From Chryseobacterium sp. T16E-39 (GTDB taxonomy: Bacteria; Bacteroidota; Bacteroidia; Flavobacteriales; Weeksellaceae), in NCBI RefSeq assembly GCF_002216065.1, contig NZ_CP022282.1, positions 1,426,001 through 1,490,000 of the forward strand: a DNA stretch of 64,000 bases, read 5' to 3'. Shown here one piece after another: positions 8,225 to 17,194 of this stretch; position 1 is the first letter of the stretch, and each line of letters begins with the position of its first letter. The notes under the pieces were generated by a model. The model did no database searches. It was not told where the DNA came from and saw nothing but the letters and a program-made list of their open reading frames with translations. A program made the position numbers and the translations under genes.

Positions 8225-9583
8225 CTACACCGTCATCCCTATATCAATTCCTTTTATTTTGCGGTAAAGATCAGTAGCAAAATTATCGGTCATTCCGGAA
8301 ACAAAATCAATAACTCCAAGTACTTTCTGGTAATCCGTTCCATCCTCATATAAAAACTGATTGGGAAGAAGCTTCAAAGCCATTTTATCATATGATTTCC
8401 TTTCATCTTTTGATTTTAAAACCGAAGGAATAAAATGATCTAGTAGTTCGTACATTACATTATATCCCGCATTTTCAATTTCTACAACGGCTTTATGGTT
8501 GTAGATTTTTGCAATAGAGAAAGTCTCTATATCCTGCAATGTTTTATTATTTGATTTAAAGATGTCCAGCAAAGCCTTATCCAGATTCCCCTGAAGAATG
8601 GTTTGAAAATTCTCTTTATAGGTCTCAATTGATTTATTGATCAATGCATTAATCACTTTTGCCCGTAAATAAGAAATCCTTTCATTATCATTTGAAATAG
8701 AGGTAAGCTTCTGCTCTACTCTTTTAGTATCCTGACTTTCGGATTTTATTAATTCAAGAAAAAGATTCTCACAGTCGGCAGTCGAAACAATTCCTAATCG
8801 GTGGGCATCTTCCATATCAATAATATTATAGCAGATATCATCCGCAGCTTCCACCAACCATACAAATGGATGCCTCTTGAAAATATGAGGTTCATTGCTC
8901 TCAGAAATCAAATTTGTTTTCTCAGCTATTTCTAAAAAAATATCTTTTTCATTCTGAAAGAAGCCAAACTTTTTCCTGTGAATAATTCCTTTTTGTCTGG
9001 CAATAGCTTCACAAGGATATTTTGCAATACTCGCCAAAGTTGTTAAAGTAAGCTGAATCCCTCCTTCATCTTTCCCCTGCTGTTGATGCGCTAAAACTCT
9101 AATGGCATTAGCATTACCTTCAAAATTCACAAGATCTGCCCATTCTTTCTCTGAGAACTTCGGCTTTAAATCTTTCTCATTCCTTTCAAAATAGCTTGCA
9201 ATAGCATCTTCTCCGGAATGCCCGAATGCAGGATTACCCACATCATGACATAAACAGGCAGCCGCAATTACGTTTCCTAAATTATGCAGATAGAAATTTT
9301 TAGAATCCTCAGTAAGATCACCGCTGAAACTCTCAGAAATGAATTCCCCAATAATACTTCCCAAACTTCTCCCTACTGATGAAACTTCCAATGAATGAGT
9401 CAGACGGTTATGAACAAAGACACTTCCCGGTAGTGGAAACACCTGTGTTTTATTTTGCAATCTCCTAAAGGCGGCTGAAAAGATAATTCTGTCAAAATCC
9501 CTCTGAAAATCGGTTCTGGATGCTATAGTATGTGGATTATTTCCGGTACGCTGATTGGTAAAAATCTGATTTAAATTCATCAT
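8225..9583 (-). CDS. dgt: Deoxyguanosinetriphosphate triphosphohydrolase (452 aa)
   Basis: A cytoplasmic HD-superfamily enzyme that cuts dGTP to deoxyguanosine and triphosphate. The metal-binding HD motif is intact: NRLTHSLEVSS gives His63, and CHDVGNPAFGHSGED gives His113-Asp114 followed by the GNPPFGHxGE-like signature of dGTPases. The N-terminal segment ASRTDFQRDFDRIIFSAAFRRLQ is the usual family start. Length 452 agrees with long-form bacterial dGTPases. Translation may begin at either of two adjacent Met codons. It is divergent from the glycosylase gene at 9651 across a 67-bp spacer and is terminated by its own hairpin. Confidence 0.93.
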   Translation of the reverse strand: MMNLNQIFTNQRTGNNPHTIASRTDFQRDFDRIIFSAAFRRLQNKTQVFPLPGSVFVHNRLTHSLEVSSVGRSLGSIIGEFISESFSGDLTEDSKNFYLHNLGNVIAAACLCHDVGNPAFGHSGEDAIASYFERNEKDLKPKFSEKEWADLVNFEGNANAIRVLAHQQQGKDEGGIQLTLTTLASIAKYPCEAIARQKGIIHRKKFGFFQNEKDIFLEIAEKTNLISESNEPHIFKRHPFVWLVEAADDICYNIIDMEDAHRLGIVSTADCENLFLELIKSESQDTKRVEQKLTSISNDNERISYLRAKVINALINKSIETYKENFQTILQGNLDKALLDIFKSNNKTLQDIETFSIAKIYNHKAVVEIENAGYNVMYELLDHFIPSVLKSKDERKSYDKMALKLLPNQFLYEDGTDYQKVLGVIDFVSGMTDNFATDLYRKIKGIDIGMTV

Positions 9584-9650
9584 TTTTCAAAATTACTTCA
9601 AATTTTACTTTTACGGAATACTATTTGGATTTTTATAAAAAATTAAAGCT

Positions 9651-10385
9651 ATGCCAGAAGGTCCATCTATACTCATCATGAAAGAAAGTTTGCAGGAATT
9701 CACAGGCAAAAAAATTACTGAAGCCCGGGGAAATGCCAAATTTGAAAAAGAACCTCTTGTAGGAAAAATCCTTTTGGAGATTAAAACCTTTGGAAAACAA
9801 ACCTATCTCGTTTTTGATACAATAAGTGTACGCATTCATCTGCTCATGTTTGGATCTTATAGCATCAATGAACAGACAAAACCAGATAAAAGTCTGCGTC
9901 TTGCCCTGCGGTTTAAAACCGGGGGAATGTATTTCTATACCTGCTCTGTAAAAATTGTAGATCCTGAATTTTTAAATACCATTGATTGGGAGGCAGATGT
10001 GATGAGTAATGAATGGAATCCTAGAAAAGCAGAAAAGAAACTGAAAACCAATCCACAAATGATGGTTTGTGATGCTTTAATGAACCAGGATATCTTTTCA
10101 GGAGTCGGAAATATTATTAAGAATGAAGTCCTTTTCAGAATTGGTGTACAGCCGGAAAGTCTGATTGGAAATCTTCCACCCAAAAAGCTCAAAGAACTTA
10201 TTCAGGAAGCACGGAATTATAGTTTTGAGTTTTTAAAGTGGAAAAAAGAATTTACCCTGAAAAAACATTGGCAGGTTCATACCAAAAGCACCTGTCCGAA
10301 ATGCGGACTTAAACTTATAAAGAAGCAAACCGGACTTGGAAAAAGACGTAGTTTCTATTGTGAAAAAGACCAAAAACTTTATTAA
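9651..10385 (+). CDS. Fpg/Nei-family DNA glycosylase with atypical zinc finger (244 aa)
   Basis: A base-excision repair glycosylase/AP lyase. The N-terminus MPEGPS supplies the Pro Schiff-base nucleophile and Glu after Met removal. The H2TH region reads DALMNQDIFSGVGNIIKNE. A C-terminal zinc-finger-like segment starts CPKCG and contains GKRRSFYCEKDQ. The fourth zinc ligand, normally Cys in a CxxC pair, appears as Asp (CEKD), and position 6 is Ser instead of the usual Glu of MPE[LG]PE. The protein is shorter than E. coli Nei or Fpg by 20-25 residues. It is probably an endonuclease VIII-like enzyme of a Bacteroidota subgroup; substrate range cannot be told from sequence. It stands alone, divergent from dgt. 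Confidence 0.85.
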   Translation: MPEGPSILIMKESLQEFTGKKITEARGNAKFEKEPLVGKILLEIKTFGKQTYLVFDTISVRIHLLMFGSYSINEQTKPDKSLRLALRFKTGGMYFYTCSVKIVDPEFLNTIDWEADVMSNEWNPRKAEKKLKTNPQMMVCDALMNQDIFSGVGNIIKNEVLFRIGVQPESLIGNLPPKKLKELIQEARNYSFEFLKWKKEFTLKKHWQVHTKSTCPKCGLKLIKKQTGLGKRRSFYCEKDQKLY

Positions 10386-10410
10386 AAAACAAATTCCACG
10401 AAAGAAGATC

Positions 10411-11136
10411 TTAAGTATCCGTGTTCAGTAAACCTCCTGCAAACTTTGAAAAAAAATCTGATTTGTAGACTTCCCCAATAGGAATTACGGAATCTCCAAT
10501 ATAAATATTGTGATTATCAAATGAATCAATATAATCGATATTGACAACGTACGATTTACTCACGCGTATAAAAGAATCGGATGAAATTTTCTGATGGATC
10601 GTTTTGAGATTCATTGCTGTAATCAGTTTTTGATTTTGAGTGTGGATGACTACATAATCTTTCAGACCTTCTATATATTTGATATCTGCAAAGCCTATTT
10701 TATAAAATCTCCGTTCTGATTTAATAAATAAAAAATCTGCGGTATTAGATTCCACCGTATTTTTTATGGTTCCGGTTGATAAAAGTTCAGTGTACAGAAC
10801 AGCTTTCTCAATCGCTTTCTTTAATCTTTGTTTATCTATCGGTTTTAATAAATAATCCACCGCCTCCAATTCGTAACTCTTTAAAGCATATTGTGAATAT
10901 GCGGTTGTAAAAATGATCAAAGTACGCTTCGGCAGCCTTTCTACAAATTCCAGTCCGGTCATCAGCGGCATCTCTATATCTAAAAATACCAAATCAACTG
11001 CATTGTTTTTAATAAAATCCAGTGCCGACGGTGCATTAGAAAATTCTCCAAGAATATCAATTTTTGAAATTTCATTAATTAAAGAATTCATTTCTGCCCT
11101 CGCTAAAGGTTCGTCATCTATAATAATACAATTCAT
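10411..11136 (-). CDS. LytTR response regulator (241 aa)
   Basis: An N-terminal receiver domain with the acidic pair at the start (IIDDEP), phospho-acceptor Asp53 in FLDIEMP, and the switch Lys in LLKPIDK. A C-terminal LytTR DNA-binding domain follows (about residues 140-238) with the family phrases FIRVSKSYVVNIDYI and IPIGEVYK. The gene overlaps the upstream histidine kinase by 4 bp (ATGA), so the pair is translationally coupled. LytTR regulators usually bind direct repeats near their targets; no target can be named here. Confidence 0.93.
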   Translation of the reverse strand: MNCIIIDDEPLARAEMNSLINEISKIDILGEFSNAPSALDFIKNNAVDLVFLDIEMPLMTGLEFVERLPKRTLIIFTTAYSQYALKSYELEAVDYLLKPIDKQRLKKAIEKAVLYTELLSTGTIKNTVESNTADFLFIKSERRFYKIGFADIKYIEGLKDYVVIHTQNQKLITAMNLKTIHQKISSDSFIRVSKSYVVNIDYIDSFDNHNIYIGDSVIPIGEVYKSDFFSKFAGGLLNTDT

Positions 11137-12206
11137 ATGGGAATAATTAAATCAATGGTATATTCTTTTTCGGTAGAGGTTATATTTAAATGATGGGTAT
11201 CATTATACAAAAGTTCTAACCTCCGCCTTATATTGGCTAGCCCTAGCCCACTATAGCTTCTATTAGAAATAGGAAAATCAGGATTTTGAGAATTACAGCA
11301 GACAAAATGAAGTTTCTGGTTCTCAATTTCAACGGTTATTTTAACCCAGGACGGTTTGCCACTAATATCTACACTATGTTTTACTGCATTTTCTACAAAA
11401 GAAGTAAATAAATTAGGCGGAATAAATGTACTGTTTAAAAGCCGCTTGTCCGTAGTACTCTCAATTTCAAACGAAAAATTTTCCCGTCTTATTTTTTCAA
11501 GATTAAGAAAGTTTGACAAAAAGTCAATCTCCGAAACCAACAGGGTCTTTTCTTCACCATTTTCATACAGCTGATATCTTAAAAACTCTGATAATTTTAC
11601 AATAACTGTAGATGCTTTTTCAGGATCAGTTCTTATTAAAGCCTTCACATTATTCAGCATATTGAATAAAAAATGAGGATTCATCTGGTTGCGAAGCTCA
11701 TTCAATTCCATATTCAATGTAAGATTACTGAGCTCCACAATTCTCCTGTTATCTTTCGTCCATTTCTGAAGGAGCTTTACTGTCGTGGTCGTCAGTATAA
11801 TAGGAATACACATCATTACTCCCTCATAAAGGCTGCCCTTATTATTCTTAGGTGCATCAACGATTCTGTATTGTAAAAAATAATGATTAAACCCATACCC
11901 AATCACTTTCAATCCAGCTACCCCGAGTATAATCAACAAAATTAAATAGGTTATATAACGGGTTTTAAAGAAGAATAAAGGAACCAAAATGTAAATATTG
12001 ACATATACCATAATTAACAGGCAGACATAAATATAACATAAAACATAAAACTGGTAGTCCTCAGCAAACATATGCCAGAAACTCGCATTGTATAGTAATC
12101 CAAAAAAGAATAACAGGAAAACCAAATGCCTCCAGAATTTATATCGATCTTCTACCAGAAAATCGATAACCAAAACATTTTTCAACTCTTGTGAACTGTA
12201 TTTCAT
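11133..12206 (-). CDS. LytS-type sensor histidine kinase (357 aa)
   Basis: Four hydrophobic helices occupy the first 145 residues (for example LVFLLFFFGLLYNASFW and TYLILLIILGVAGLKVIGYG). The His_kinase domain follows with NQMNPHFLFNMLNNVKALI (phospho-acceptor His178), and then an ATPase domain with N-box FVENAVKHS and G-box SGLGLANIRRRLE. I start at Met 12206 (MKYSSQEL) because the 20 codons upstream read as non-conserved AT-rich sequence; an upstream start at 12266 is possible. It is coupled to the LytTR regulator by a 4-bp overlap. Confidence 0.9.
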   Translation of the reverse strand: MKYSSQELKNVLVIDFLVEDRYKFWRHLVFLLFFFGLLYNASFWHMFAEDYQFYVLCYIYVCLLIMVYVNIYILVPLFFFKTRYITYLILLIILGVAGLKVIGYGFNHYFLQYRIVDAPKNNKGSLYEGVMMCIPIILTTTTVKLLQKWTKDNRRIVELSNLTLNMELNELRNQMNPHFLFNMLNNVKALIRTDPEKASTVIVKLSEFLRYQLYENGEEKTLLVSEIDFLSNFLNLEKIRRENFSFEIESTTDKRLLNSTFIPPNLFTSFVENAVKHSVDISGKPSWVKITVEIENQKLHFVCCNSQNPDFPISNRSYSGLGLANIRRRLELLYNDTHHLNITSTEKEYTIDLIIPI

Positions 12207-12389
12207 TTTATTCCAACGAATAACAAAAGTAGTATTATTAAGTACAAGGTGCAGAAAATTATACAAAATCCGGAGTTTATTATACCAATTTTCTCATCGG
12301 GATTTGGTATAAAATCTACAGGATTTCGTATAAAAAAATCAAAGCCCTTTCCTATTCTATATTTCTTTGTCCTCTCTAATTTATTATTT

Positions 12390-12818
12390 ATGGATCTAAA
12401 TGTTTTTCAAGAGCTAACAGAGCAGATAACACTGGAATGTTTCTTTATGACTGATTCGCAACAGGAGGAGAAAGTGATTCAGCTAATTGATTTACATCAT
12501 TTTATAGAATGTTACAATCCGGATATAAAAATCATCAATAACATCCACCATTCAGTAAATATTATAGAAGAAAATAACATAAAAAACGGCATTCTCTTCT
12601 ATGACCTCAAACATTCATCATCCCTTGATCTATACCATTGTGAAGCATTTAAGCAACAACATCAGTTACAGGAAATGTGGTTTGTTTTCGTAGAAGAAGA
12701 TCATAGGATCAATACTAATCACCGTATTGATTTCATCATTGAAAATAGCCTGGAAATATTTTATGACCGCTTATTTATTTTCAATTTTTTCCAGTCAACC
12801 ATCAAACAACTAAAATAA
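12390..12818 (+). CDS. Unknown protein, 142 aa
   Basis: I do not recognise this protein. From the Met at 12390 it is soluble-looking, acidic and rich in His, Ile and aromatic residues, with short alternating hydrophobic segments (IKNGILFYDLKH, EMWFVFVEED). That may indicate a small alpha/beta fold resembling a receiver domain without its key Asp. The open frame extends to 12249, but that part overlaps the divergent kinase gene and reads as AT-rich spacer. Only 3 bp separate it from the next gene, a beta-barrel protein, so the two are probably cotranscribed. It lies head to head with the LytS/LytTR pair, which may control it. Confidence 0.6.
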   Translation: MDLNVFQELTEQITLECFFMTDSQQEEKVIQLIDLHHFIECYNPDIKIINNIHHSVNIIEENNIKNGILFYDLKHSSSLDLYHCEAFKQQHQLQEMWFVFVEEDHRINTNHRIDFIIENSLEIFYDRLFIFNFFQSTIKQLK

Positions 12819-12821
12819 ACT

Positions 12822-13787
12822 ATGAAAAACTTTCGAAGGGCCCTTATTCCACTTGCTATGTTTCCTTTTAAAAATATTGTTTACGCTCAGAAAAAAGACA
12901 GTATTCCACACAGGGTACTTGCTTTTGTTACCGATAAATTCCCGCAAACCAGGGATTTTAATCTGGAATATACCGTTGCGACGCCTTATAAATACACTTC
13001 CTCATTACAGGGAATCAATCAGCCGGATAACAAAGTCCAAAGCTTTCAGCAGGTAAAAGCGAATGCCAATATTTATTTTATCAAACAAAAAAGATGGATT
13101 TTAAATGCTGCGCTCAATTACCGGTATACTTCCATGAATACGGAAAACAATTCTTTCTTTTTTCCTGAAGAAAATACAAAGGGGGATTTCCATTACCATT
13201 CTGAAGCCTTAAGCGTTACTCATATCTCAAAATTATTCAACAAAATAGCTTTGTATTCGGCCACCGCATCTATCGACGGAAGTGAGCAGCATTTTGAAAG
13301 GGTCCGAGGAATGCTGACAGGAGCACTGATATTAAAAGCCAACGCAAAAACTAAAATGACTTTAGGAGTTGCCATTATGATTGATCCAAGTACACAAGTC
13401 CCTGCCCTTCCCATTTTCACCTATGAACATCACTTCAACAATGGCTGGGTAGCTGATGTTATTCTCCCTAAAAAGGTGATGATGAGAAAAGATGTTTTTT
13501 CCAATGGAAGAATATCTTTGGGTACTGAAATGGATAACAATTCTTTTTATCTCTATCGTACAGACAGGAGATACGAGTTCAGGCAACTTGAAATTAATTC
13601 GGGAGTTATTTATGAACACAACCTTGGATCCAATCTTATCGGATCATTAAAAACCGGACTTAGGGTAATGCCCCGTGCCAGGATATTTGATAAAGAAGAA
13701 TCATTTAAAAATTATATTTTTGAAACCACTTCAAAGCCTTCTTTTTACTTTAATGTAGGAATTTCTTACAACCCTTTTCGGAAGTAG
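12822..13787 (+). CDS. Outer-membrane beta-barrel protein, DUF6268-like (321 aa)
   Basis: A short N-terminal signal (ALIPLAMFPFKNIVYAQ) is followed by alternating amphipathic strands through the whole protein (for example NLEYTVATPYKYTSS, NANIYFIKQKRWILNAALNYRY, SLKTGLRVMPRARIF). The C-terminus, SFYFNVGISYNPF, is a typical barrel closing strand. The pattern resembles Bacteroidota DUF6268 outer-membrane proteins of unknown function. It follows the 142-aa unknown gene by 3 bp. No substrate can be inferred; the family assignment is by eye. Confidence 0.7.
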   Translation: MKNFRRALIPLAMFPFKNIVYAQKKDSIPHRVLAFVTDKFPQTRDFNLEYTVATPYKYTSSLQGINQPDNKVQSFQQVKANANIYFIKQKRWILNAALNYRYTSMNTENNSFFFPEENTKGDFHYHSEALSVTHISKLFNKIALYSATASIDGSEQHFERVRGMLTGALILKANAKTKMTLGVAIMIDPSTQVPALPIFTYEHHFNNGWVADVILPKKVMMRKDVFSNGRISLGTEMDNNSFYLYRTDRRYEFRQLEINSGVIYEHNLGSNLIGSLKTGLRVMPRARIFDKEESFKNYIFETTSKPSFYFNVGISYNPFRK

Positions 13788-13952
13788 AAAACAAAATAAT
13801 AAAAATTTTAGGAGACCTCATTTAACTTAACAGGTAAATTGGTATCAAACCTCCAACGCAGCTTAATTTTCACAGTAAATATTTGAATGACCACTAAATT
13901 ATAGTGGTTAGGTGAACTATTATGTATTGTCTAAACCTGTAATAATTTAATT

Positions 13953-14663
13953 ATGTCCATTCCAAAACAGATCTTTCAAACGTTTAAGTCTAAAAAACTT
14001 CCGTTACTTACTCAATGGTATATTTGGCGGATGAAGAAAAAAAATCCGGAATACCAATATCATTTCTACGATGATAATGATATTCAAAAATTCATCACTG
14101 AAGAGTTCCCCCCCAGGTACATTGAAAATTACAATAAGCTCACTATTGGTGCCGCAAAAGCTGACTTTTTCAGATATGCGATCCTGTATAAAAAAGGAGG
14201 AATTTACTTAGATGTGGACAGTGCCGTTAAAAAACCTCTCAAATATTTAGTAAAAGACGATGACGAAGCGGTAATAAGTAAAGAAAGACATGATGGTCTA
14301 TTTGTTCAATGGGCTCTTATATTTAATAAAAACCATCCTTTTCTGAAAAAAACACTGGATCTGATGCTTGACAATATCGAAACCCATCGATATCCCCATA
14401 ACATTCACTCTACTACCGGCCCAACAGTATACAGCAATGCAATCAAGCAAAGCCTGGAAGAAAATCCCAATATATCACACCGGATATTTAACGGGATAGA
14501 ATTTCGGGGATACCTGCAGTTCAAATACAAACTAGGAAAATTTTTCCTGTATGAAAAGAGAGCCGAACACTGGAAACTAAAGCAGACCACTCAGGATATT
14601 ATTAAACAAAATCAGGTAACCCTATTCCTTATTATGCATGCCGTTATAGAATCTTTGATTTAG
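13953..14663 (+). CDS. Glycosyltransferase with DXD motif, GT32-like (236 aa)
   Basis: It starts with MSIPKQIFQTFKSKKLP, typical of the Gly_transf_sug (DXD) family, where the motif IPKxIHQ/IFQT opens the nucleotide-sugar fold. The DXD is seen as GGIYLDVDSAVKKP (Asp87, Asp89), preceded by AAKADFFRYAILYKKGG, the conserved helix of GT32 enzymes. Conserved TTGPTVYSNAI follows around residue 150. Such enzymes transfer a sugar onto capsule, LPS or mannose-type acceptors at the cytoplasmic side. The next gene, a hexapeptide acyltransferase, may work on the same surface glycan. Acceptor and donor are unknown. Confidence 0.85.
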   Translation: MSIPKQIFQTFKSKKLPLLTQWYIWRMKKKNPEYQYHFYDDNDIQKFITEEFPPRYIENYNKLTIGAAKADFFRYAILYKKGGIYLDVDSAVKKPLKYLVKDDDEAVISKERHDGLFVQWALIFNKNHPFLKKTLDLMLDNIETHRYPHNIHSTTGPTVYSNAIKQSLEENPNISHRIFNGIEFRGYLQFKYKLGKFFLYEKRAEHWKLKQTTQDIIKQNQVTLFLIMHAVIESLI

Positions 14664-14785
14664 CAGTCTATTCATCATCATAAAAGCCAAAAATAATTCA
14701 CCAATTATCACTCAGAATCCCAGATTTTGATCAGATTAATGCTTAAATTTGTTTTAGAATTTATTTTAAAACAACCTTCTCACCT

Positions 14786-15388
14786 ATGATCAATATCACG
14801 GATTTCATTGATAATTTTTTTGATTTTAATTCCAACCCTGATCTTCTTCCCTGGGACATTATCAATAATCTGGATGATCTTCTGAAAGAGAAATTCGACC
14901 GTCTTGGCAGTGAGTATGAAATTTCCGGCGATGTTGCAATCCACAAAACAGCAACGATAGAACAGCATGTCATTTTCAAAGGCAGGATCATTATCGGTGA
15001 AAATTCTTTCATTGGTGCCAATGCGTATTTAAGAGGTCCTATATTTATTGGAAAAGATTCTAAAATAGGTCCCGGAAGTGAAATCAAACAAAGTATTATT
15101 TTCAATGATACCGCTGTAGCTCATTTTAATTATATAGGAAATAGTATTCTGGGAAACCGAATCAATTTTGAAGCGGGATCAATCTGTGCCAATCATTACA
15201 ATGAAAGAAAAGACAAGGAAATTTCAGTTCTTTTTAATCATGAACTTATCAAAACCCAAACTCATAAATTTGGTTCTCTCGTTGGTGACGACTCACGGAT
15301 AGGGGCAAATGCTGTATTGTCTCCCGGAACTTTACTCCCGAAGGAAAGTATTGTAAAAAGGCTGGAACTTATTGAGCAAGTGAAATAA
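14786..15388 (+). CDS. Left-handed beta-helix (hexapeptide repeat) acyltransferase-like protein (200 aa)
   Basis: After an N-terminal helical part of about 45 residues, hexapeptide repeats run from about residue 48 to 185 (for example ISGDVAIHKTATIEQHVIF, IIIGENSFIGANAYLRG, IFIGKDSKIGPGSEI, RIGANAVLSPGTLL). This is the trimeric beta-helix of the GlmU C-terminus and related nucleotidyl/acyl transferases. An insert NHYNERKDKEISVLFNHELIKTQTHKFGSLVGD matches the GlmU-like loop that carries acetyl-CoA and substrate contacts. The nucleotidyltransferase half of GlmU is absent. It is a plausible sugar acetyltransferase; the substrate is unknown. Confidence 0.8.
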   Translation: MINITDFIDNFFDFNSNPDLLPWDIINNLDDLLKEKFDRLGSEYEISGDVAIHKTATIEQHVIFKGRIIIGENSFIGANAYLRGPIFIGKDSKIGPGSEIKQSIIFNDTAVAHFNYIGNSILGNRINFEAGSICANHYNERKDKEISVLFNHELIKTQTHKFGSLVGDDSRIGANAVLSPGTLLPKESIVKRLELIEQVK

Positions 15389-15610
15389 GACCATTAATTT
15401 CACGTTTTCATATCGCTTTAATTTGCTTGCAAACAAACGTAAGCATTCTCAATTTAGAAGTATACATAAGCTCTCTAAAAATCTTTGATTTTTATATATC
15501 AAACAAACTTTATCAGCAAAGGCAATCTCACCAATCAGTAAGGCTACATTTTTGTACGTTTACTATCTAACTGTAAGAAATATTTATAAATCTTTCAAAA
15601 ATCAACCCTG

Positions 15611-15946
15611 CTAATGTGTTCCCATCTTTGAAAAAAGATTAATGATAATTACTCCTATCACGATCAATGCAATACCAATAATAGCTGGCAAATCAGGAAC
15701 CTGCTTGAATGCTACAATTCCAATGATTGAAATGCATATAATGCCTACACCCGACCAGATCGCATAAGTAATTCCGATCGGAATATGGCGAAGGGTGAGA
15801 CTGAGAAAATAAAAAGCTGCGGAATATCCTGCAATAGTAACTAAAGATGGGATTAACCGCGAAAATTCTTCAGATTTCTTGAGAAATGTTGTAGCAATGA
15901 TTTCAAAAACAATGGCTAAAATAAGATAGATATAACTGCGTCCCAT
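15611..15946 (-). CDS. Small multidrug resistance (SMR/EmrE-type) transporter (111 aa)
   Basis: Four transmembrane helices in about 110 residues. The first helix holds the essential membrane Glu (YLILAIVFEIIATTFLKKS, Glu15, equivalent to EmrE Glu14). Helix 3 begins AIWSGVGI with the conserved Trp. SMR proteins are dual-topology homodimers exporting cationic drugs or guanidinium in exchange for protons. I place the start at MGRSYIY, which gives the family length; an upstream Met at 15964 adds six residues. The EmrE/Qac branch looks likelier than the guanidinium exporter branch because of FEIIATTFLK, but this is a judgement by eye. Confidence 0.88.
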   Translation of the reverse strand: MGRSYIYLILAIVFEIIATTFLKKSEEFSRLIPSLVTIAGYSAAFYFLSLTLRHIPIGITYAIWSGVGIICISIIGIVAFKQVPDLPAIIGIALIVIGVIIINLFSKMGTH

Positions 15947-15964
15947 CAAAAAGATCTTTAACAC

Positions 15965-16401
15965 AAAAATAGTAAAAGTGACAGTATTTTTTTTCCTGAA
16001 CTTCTGTCATTTATTAAATCTTCTTAATGGTCTATTTTCCATGAAGTTTGAAGAATAATTTTTATTAATATTCTATTTTCAATTTATCACTTTAAAGTGG
16101 CTTATCTGATTTTACAATTTACAGTAATATGCATTGCATTCCTTTTATCAATCTTTAAATGCAGAATAGAAATCTTTTATCAACTTAATAATTATTACGA
16201 ATAAGATAATAATAATACACATATTTTTTCAAAAATATATTAAATTAATGTAAACAAATAATCACTAAAACCACACCATAACAACACCTAAATACCTGAT
16301 AAACATCACGATTATTCTATTTGGCATGTCATTTGAAAGTTGTAATATTGCAATTAGAAAATTAGCAAAGAAAGTATAATTAAAATTCAAAAAAAACAAA
16401 A
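15965..16401. other. AT-rich spacer without recognised gene
   Basis: 437 bp of very AT-rich sequence. It likely holds the promoters for the SMR gene (minus) and the 26-codon gene (plus). No recognisable RNA or repeat was seen. Confidence 0.5.
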
Positions 16402-16482
16402 ATGGTAACTTACGCTTTTATCGCAACATGTATAGTAGTATTCGCTTCTTATTTCACAACAGTTAGAAGAGAAAGAAATTAA
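16402..16482 (+). CDS. Tiny single-helix membrane peptide (26 aa)
   Basis: ATG to TAA encodes MVTYAFIATCIVVFASYFTT followed by VRRERN. It is one hydrophobic helix of about 18 residues with a positively charged C-terminal tail, the layout of small inner-membrane proteins (N-out/C-in by the positive-inside rule). It is preceded by an A-rich stretch (AAAAAACAAAAATGG) like other Flavobacteriia start sites. It stands alone in a 645-bp interval between the SMR and MepB-like genes, and a strong hairpin lies 82 bp downstream. Function unknown; coding status is supported only by the clean hydrophobic/charged pattern and isolation. Confidence 0.45.
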   Translation: MVTYAFIATCIVVFASYFTTVRRERN

Positions 16483-16564
16483 TAAAAAATCGCTGGACTG
16501 TAATCAGTTCATCCTATTTATATTAATTGTATTGTTTATGTTTGCCATCTGATATCAGATCGCT

Positions 16565-16593
16565 GCTCTTTTACTCGCACAGAGTAAAAGAGC
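16565..16593 (+). terminator. 12-bp perfect hairpin upstream of MepB-like gene
   Basis: GCTCTTTTACTC / GAGTAAAAGAGC with a 5-nt loop. No T-run follows, and the stem ends 16 bp before the next start codon. It may terminate the 26-codon transcript, or act as a leader hairpin limiting translation of the gene at 16610. Confidence 0.5.
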
Positions 16594-16609
16594 CCAAAAC
16601 ATAAATTCA

Positions 16610-17110
16610 ATGATTCAAGAACTTAGTCTTATTCAAAATTCAGTTTTCACTAAGCTGAACCACACAATTTCCAACATACATCCCGATTTAGAATGCGAAG
16701 AATACTTTGGGTATACCTTCCATCTTAATCATTATCTTATCAAATTCAGAAAGGCTAAAATCACTCCGAAGAAAATCGGACAATTTGTTACGTTATGGAA
16801 AAGAAACCACAACACGCTACAAACCGAGCCGTTCACTATTTTCGATCCTTTTGATTTTTATATCATTTATTCTGAAGACACCGGTAAATCTAGCTTTTTT
16901 CTTTTCCCAAAACATATTCTTGCGCTACAACATATTATCACGAGTCCTTTAAAAGAGGGAAAACGGGGGTTCAGAGTATATCCTCACTGGGATACTCCAC
17001 AAAACAGGCAGGCAGAAAAAACAAAGAGCTGGCAGGAAAAATTTTTTATTGATCTTTCAAGTCCTGATCATCTTAAGAAGTTTGAAGAAATCTTACATCT
17101 TAAACCTTAA
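16610..17110 (+). CDS. MepB-like protein (166 aa)
   Basis: The sequence matches the MepB family (named from the Staphylococcus aureus mepRAB locus): ECEEYFGYTFHLNHYLIKFRKAKITPKKIGQFVTLWKR near the N-terminus, then FDPFDFYIIYSED and FLFPKHIL, and the C-terminal KEGKRGFRVYPHWDTP. The family's biochemical role is not established; it is a soluble protein of about 150-170 residues, as here. No MATE pump or MarR repressor gene is adjacent, unlike in Staphylococcus. A strong hairpin sits immediately upstream of the start. Confidence 0.8.
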   Translation: MIQELSLIQNSVFTKLNHTISNIHPDLECEEYFGYTFHLNHYLIKFRKAKITPKKIGQFVTLWKRNHNTLQTEPFTIFDPFDFYIIYSEDTGKSSFFLFPKHILALQHIITSPLKEGKRGFRVYPHWDTPQNRQAEKTKSWQEKFFIDLSSPDHLKKFEEILHLKP

Positions 17111-17194
17111 TCCATATTTTAAAGATTCCGAAATCTTTATCTTTGTATATTCATTGATGTTCTATAAGAATCATCCTAAAAAAATTCAAAAAAT

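Noticed and set aside
12249..12389. Upstream extension of the 142-aa unknown protein
   Set aside because: It overlaps the divergent LytS gene and is AT-rich without conserved pattern; the Met at 12390 is better placed.
15965..16401. A tRNA or small RNA in the SMR-peptide spacer
   Set aside because: No cloverleaf or terminator was seen; sequence is plain AT-rich.
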